A stretch of DNA of 16,020 nucleotides from Akkermansia muciniphila. GTDB taxonomy: Bacteria > Verrucomicrobiota > Verrucomicrobiia > Limisphaerales > SXTU01. A model generated the notes under the pieces. That model had not been told where the DNA came from, made no database searches, and saw only the letters and a list, made by a program, of their open reading frames with translations. Where the stretch lies: NCBI GenBank assembly GCA_945872195.1, contig CAMBZO010000014.1, positions 1 through 16,020 of the forward strand, written 5' to 3'. Shown here one piece after another: positions 13,410 to 16,020 of the stretch. Both the position numbers and the translations under genes were made by a program. How positions within the stretch are numbered: position 1 is the stretch's first letter; each line of letters starts with the position of its first letter.

Positions 13410-14033
13410 TCAGAGCAGACCCGCGGCGCGCACCGCCGCGATGGTTTGCTCCGGGGTCTGGTGATGCACCGCGCGCCAGCCGCGTGCCGCCCCCGCCTCT
13501 ACGTTCTCTAACCGATCGTCAATGTAGAGCAACTCGGCACCGCACCGGCCTGTGCGGCGCTCGACGACTTCGTAGATGCGCGCGTCGGGCTTCATCGCGC
13601 CCGCCTCGTGCGAGTAGATGTAGTCCGTGAAGCCGGCGAAGAAAGGGAAGTTCGCGCGGATGTGGCGGATGGCGAGGTCGTTGGTGTTCGAGAAGATAAA
13701 CGTCGGCACGCCGCGCGCGCGGAGCTGACCGTGCAGCTCAATCATCGGCGCGATGGGCTCGAAGATGTCGCCGAAGATGTCCGCGAACTCCTCGAGCGCT
13801 CCCGTGTAGTCCGTGAGCGATGACACCTCGCGGAAGAACTCGTCGTTGGTCATCTGCCCGCTCTCGAAGCGGAACAGCAGCGGCGACTGGTCCAGCAAGC
13901 CGCGAATCTTCTCCGCATCCCGTCCGCTGTGCGCCGCCAGCCGCCGCGCCACAATGCCGTAGTCGAATTCCAGCAGCACTTTTCCGAGGTCGAAGACGAC
14001 GGCGGTGGGAGTAGGCGTGGGTGAGGTGGTCAT
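13410..14033 (-). CDS. HAD-superfamily (YihX-like) phosphatase
   Basis: A 207-residue HAD hydrolase of subfamily IA. Motif I is VVFDLGKVL with nucleophile D15 and Gly in place of the usual second aspartate, as also in E. coli YihX. A helical cap follows (around 20-95), then motif II FIFSNTND, motif III KPDARIYE and motif IV LLYIDDRLENVEAG. The closest known type is the YihX alpha-glucose-1-phosphate phosphatase group, but sugar-phosphate substrates vary widely and the true one is not evident. The start ATG 14033 has no Shine-Dalgarno. A threonine/proline-rich tip precedes the domain, so a later start is possible. It follows recR by 31 bases on the same strand and may be part of the ybaB-recR transcript. 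Confidence 0.88.
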   Translation of the reverse strand: MTTSPTPTPTAVVFDLGKVLLEFDYGIVARRLAAHSGRDAEKIRGLLDQSPLLFRFESGQMTNDEFFREVSSLTDYTGALEEFADIFGDIFEPIAPMIELHGQLRARGVPTFIFSNTNDLAIRHIRANFPFFAGFTDYIYSHEAGAMKPDARIYEVVERRTGRCGAELLYIDDRLENVEAGAARGWRAVHHQTPEQTIAAVRAAGLL

Positions 14034-14064
14034 GTGGAAAAAGTGTTCAGTAGAACACCGCTCA

Positions 14065-14664
14065 CTAAATACTAGTTCGTCCTTCCAACGCCCGGCTCAA
14101 GGTCAGTTCATCCGCAAACTCCAGTCCGCTGCCCGCCGGCAATCCGTGCGCGAGGCGGCTCACCTTCACTCCGCGAGGCGCGAGGCGCTTGGCGAGGTAG
14201 TGGCCAGTCGCGTCGCCTTCCACATCCGTGCCGAGCGCGAGGATGATTTCCTGCACCGGCTCGGTGCTGAGCCGCGTTTCCAGATCGGCGATGCGCAAGT
14301 CCTCCGGCCCGACGCCGTTGAGCGGCGAAATCTTCCCGCCCAGCACATGGAAGCGGCCTTGGAACGCGCCGGACTTCTCGATGCTGAAAATGTCCGTGGG
14401 CCGCTCGACCACGCAGATGAGGGAGGCATCGCGCCGTGGGTCATCACACAACGTGCACGGCTGCCGCTCGGTCAACGCGCCGCACACGCGGCACAGTGAG
14501 ATGCGCTCGCGGGCCGCGAGGATGGCGTCCGCCAACATTCGCACCGCGCCGGCGTCGTTCTGCACGAGGTGCAACGCCAGCCGTTCCGCCGAGCGGGGGC
14601 CGATGCCGGGCAGCCGAGAGAGCGCGGCCGTGAGGGCGATGATGGGTTCAGGCAGGGAGGCCAT
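14065..14664 (-). CDS. recR: Recombination protein RecR
   Basis: A 199-residue protein, the standard length for RecR. RecR with RecO and RecF loads RecA onto single-stranded gaps in the RecFOR repair pathway. Visible parts are the N-terminal helix-hairpin-helix (LSRLPGIGPRSAERLALHL), the four-cysteine zinc site C58, C61, C70, C73, and the Toprim region beginning ICVVERPTDIFSIE. The family signature GRFHVLGGKISPLNGVGPE and the C-terminal GLPAGSGLEFADELTLSRAL follow. The start is ATG 14664 without a Shine-Dalgarno. The upstream neighbour is ybaB, an order found in many bacteria, here separated by a long palindrome. Confidence 0.98.
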   Translation of the reverse strand: MASLPEPIIALTAALSRLPGIGPRSAERLALHLVQNDAGAVRMLADAILAARERISLCRVCGALTERQPCTLCDDPRRDASLICVVERPTDIFSIEKSGAFQGRFHVLGGKISPLNGVGPEDLRIADLETRLSTEPVQEIILALGTDVEGDATGHYLAKRLAPRGVKVSRLAHGLPAGSGLEFADELTLSRALEGRTSI

Positions 14665-14680
14665 AAGGGTGGTAAAAGTG

Positions 14681-14734
14681 GAGCGCGGACGCCCACGTCC
14701 GCAGCCGGTGATGCGGACGTGGGCGGCCGCGCTC
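14681..14734. repeat. REP-like palindrome between ybaB and recR
   Basis: Two 23-base arms (14681-14703 and 14712-14734) are complementary at 22 of 23 positions around an 8-base loop. The arms contain CGCCCACGTCCGC and its complement. There is no T run, so it is not a standard terminator. It resembles REP/BIME-type intergenic elements. Only this copy is seen in the window. In the ybaB-recR transcript it would form a very stable hairpin that could stabilise or attenuate the mRNA. Confidence 0.85.
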
Positions 14735-14740
14735 GAGTAG

Positions 14741-15052
14741 CTACATCATCCCCGGCAGGTTGAAGCCCTGCGTGACCTTGCCCATCTCGGCATCGGAGAT
14801 TTTCTTCGCTTGGGCGAGTGCGTTGTTCGCGGCGGCGAGGACCATGTCCTCCAAGAGCGACACATCGGCGGGGTTCACCGCTGCCGGGTCAATCTTGATA
14901 CTCGCGAGAGAGCCGTCGCACTTAGCGGTGACTTTCACCGCGCCGCCGCCGCTGGTGGCCTCGACGGTCTGGTCCGCCATTTCACTTTGGACGCGCTCGA
15001 TTTTCTCCTGCATCCGCGTCGCCTGCTTCATCAGTTTTCCAATGCTCGACAT
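14741..15052 (-). CDS. ybaB: YbaB/EbfC family nucleoid-associated protein
   Basis: A 103-residue protein starting MSSIGKLMKQATRMQEKIE, with the helical N-terminus typical of YbaB/EbfC. The central strands follow (VEATSGGGAVKVTAKCDG, SIKIDPAAV), then LEDMVLAAANNALAQAKK and a Met/Gly-rich end. The family forms homodimers that bind DNA and are often co-transcribed with recR. The start is ATG 15052; the open frame extends further upstream, but those residues belong to the antisense or shifted reading of the sulfatase end. No Shine-Dalgarno is seen. The stop is 47 bases downstream of the sulfatase stop-to-start gap and 76 bases before recR, with the palindrome in between. Confidence 0.95.
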   Translation of the reverse strand: MSSIGKLMKQATRMQEKIERVQSEMADQTVEATSGGGAVKVTAKCDGSLASIKIDPAAVNPADVSLLEDMVLAAANNALAQAKKISDAEMGKVTQGFNLPGMM

Positions 15053-15099
15053 AGTGCGCGGAGGCTTGCAGGTCGTGGGGCGGAGTGCAATCGCCCGCG

Positions 15100-16020
15100 C
15101 TACCGGAGCTTCTGGTCCGGCAGCGCCTTCTTGATGCCCTCGTCCAGCGGCATCGTGTCGGTCGTCGGGGTGAGGCCGGTCTGTTTCAACTGTTTGGCTA
15201 GCTCGGCTTGCAGCTCCTTCACCACACCGGCGTATTTCGGGTTGGCAATCAGGTTGTGCCGTTCGTCGGCATCGAACTCCACGTTGTAAAGCTCGGCCAT
15301 GTGGCGGTCGGGCGAGCCATCGCCGTGCGGGTAGTGAATGTATTTCCAGTTGTCCGTGCGGACGCCGCGCACGTTGGGCGTGTAGGGGAACTGCTTCTCG
15401 TAGTTGTAATGGTAGAGCCACGACTTGCGCCAAGCGGGGTCGCCCTTCTGCACGAGCTTCACCCAGGACTTGCCGTGGAGGTTCGGGAGCGGCGCGGCTC
15501 CGCAGAGTTCGAGGAGGCTCGGGGCCATGTCCACGGTGAGGACTTGCTGCTCGACGACCTTGGGTTTGTCCGCCGGCGTGAGGCCGGGGAAGCGCACGAG
15601 CAGCGGGATGCGGATGCTGGCTTCGTGCATGGTGCGCTTGTCCACCATGCCGTGCTCGCCGTTGAGCAGGCCGTTGTCGCCCATGTGGACGATAATGGTG
15701 TTGTCCAGCTCGCCGCGCGCCTTGAGCAGTTCATAGAAGCGGCCCACGGAGTCGTCCACGCTGCGGATGGTGCCCCAGTAGGCGCGCGTCATGGCGGCGA
15801 AGTCCTTCACCGCCTCGGGGCGGCTATCGGGGAAAACTTTCCGCCACTCGAAGAGCGGGCCGTAGATGCCGTGCCACGTGCTGATGCGGTCTTGGAGCCA
15901 GAGCGGTTTGTCCGCGAGGCGGAAGGCGGACTCGGGATACGGAATCCAGACGTTGTCGAAGCTGTTCGAGTATTTCGGCTCCGGGAAATAGAAGCTGTGC
16001 GGGGCCTTGTGGCCGACCAT
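15100..16020 (-). CDS. S1-family sulfatase, C-terminal part (N-terminus beyond right edge)
   Basis: At least 306 residues of a type I sulfatase, entering from the right edge in frame. The C-terminal metal-site signature HMGDNGLLNGEHGMVDKR is present, followed by RIPLLVRFPG, TVDMAPSLLELCG and the C-terminal subdomain RGVRTDNWKYIHYP with AELYNVEFDADERHNL. The GHKAPHSF stretch near the edge is the family substrate/metal region. The formylglycine site (CxPSR/CxASR) and signal peptide lie outside the window, so activity and class cannot be confirmed. Such enzymes remove sulfate esters from algal or mucin-like polysaccharides in the periplasm and are strongly expanded in Verrucomicrobiota and Planctomycetota. 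The apparent ATG at the very edge is an internal methionine. Confidence 0.94.
   Translation of the reverse strand: MVGHKAPHSFYFPEPKYSNSFDNVWIPYPESAFRLADKPLWLQDRISTWHGIYGPLFEWRKVFPDSRPEAVKDFAAMTRAYWGTIRSVDDSVGRFYELLKARGELDNTIIVHMGDNGLLNGEHGMVDKRTMHEASIRIPLLVRFPGLTPADKPKVVEQQVLTVDMAPSLLELCGAAPLPNLHGKSWVKLVQKGDPAWRKSWLYHYNYEKQFPYTPNVRGVRTDNWKYIHYPHGDGSPDRHMAELYNVEFDADERHNLIANPKYAGVVKELQAELAKQLKQTGLTPTTDTMPLDEGIKKALPDQKLR

Noticed and set aside
1..16020. CRISPR arrays, rRNA genes or insertion-sequence transposases
   Set aside because: I saw no regularly spaced direct repeats of CRISPR length, no rRNA sequence and no transposase motifs.

Overview
The gene content points to a high-GC member of the Verrucomicrobiota, or less likely the related Planctomycetota. 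The right half carries a DUF1080 (3-keto-disaccharide hydrolase family) protein, a Planctomycete-type small cytochrome c, an S1-family sulfatase and a YbaB-RecR pair. This mix is typical of polysaccharide-degrading bacteria of the PVC group. The assignment rests on gene content alone.

The window splits at a tRNA-Gln(UUG) gene (7684-7757, minus strand). To its left (1 to about 7683) every recognisable gene lies on the minus strand, and the set looks like an integrated mobile element. In gene order from the tRNA it holds a tyrosine recombinase just past the tRNA 3' end, a DUF3251-like lipoprotein, an unrecognised 346-residue protein, and a tightly overlapping cassette. The cassette consists of two small AlpA-type helix-turn-helix proteins, a 49-residue ORF and a large CHC2-primase/DUF3987 ATPase. 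Beyond the primase is an intergenic region with eleven degenerate 9-bp repeats arranged as two inverted-repeat modules, a good candidate for the element's replication origin. Further left come a small zinc-ribbon gene split by an apparent one-base frameshift and the N-terminal third or so of a type I restriction-modification methyltransferase (HsdM), which runs off the left edge. The layout (integrase at a tRNA, AlpA regulators, primase, repeat origin, defence cargo) resembles P4-like satellites or phage-derived islands. The far end of the element is outside the window.

To the right (7758-16020) is what looks like ordinary chromosome. First come a secreted HExxH metallopeptidase, a hidden 41-residue membrane peptide that shares an ATGA overlap with the DUF1080 gene, and a stand-alone RelE/ParE-fold protein. 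Convergent to these is a two-gene operon, wbpA-wbpP-like, predicted to make UDP-GalNAc-uronic acid from UDP-GlcNAc for a surface polysaccharide. Divergent from wbpA is a small secreted cytochrome c followed by a clear intrinsic terminator. Last is a minus-strand run of sulfatase (N-terminus beyond the right edge), YbaB, RecR and a YihX-like HAD phosphatase, with a long near-perfect palindrome between ybaB and recR.

Most island genes have recognisable Shine-Dalgarno sequences, whereas nearly all right-half genes lack one. This fits the idea that the two halves have different histories. The strongest candidates for something under-described are the 9-bp repeat origin, the coupled small ORFs and the unrecognised 346-residue protein.
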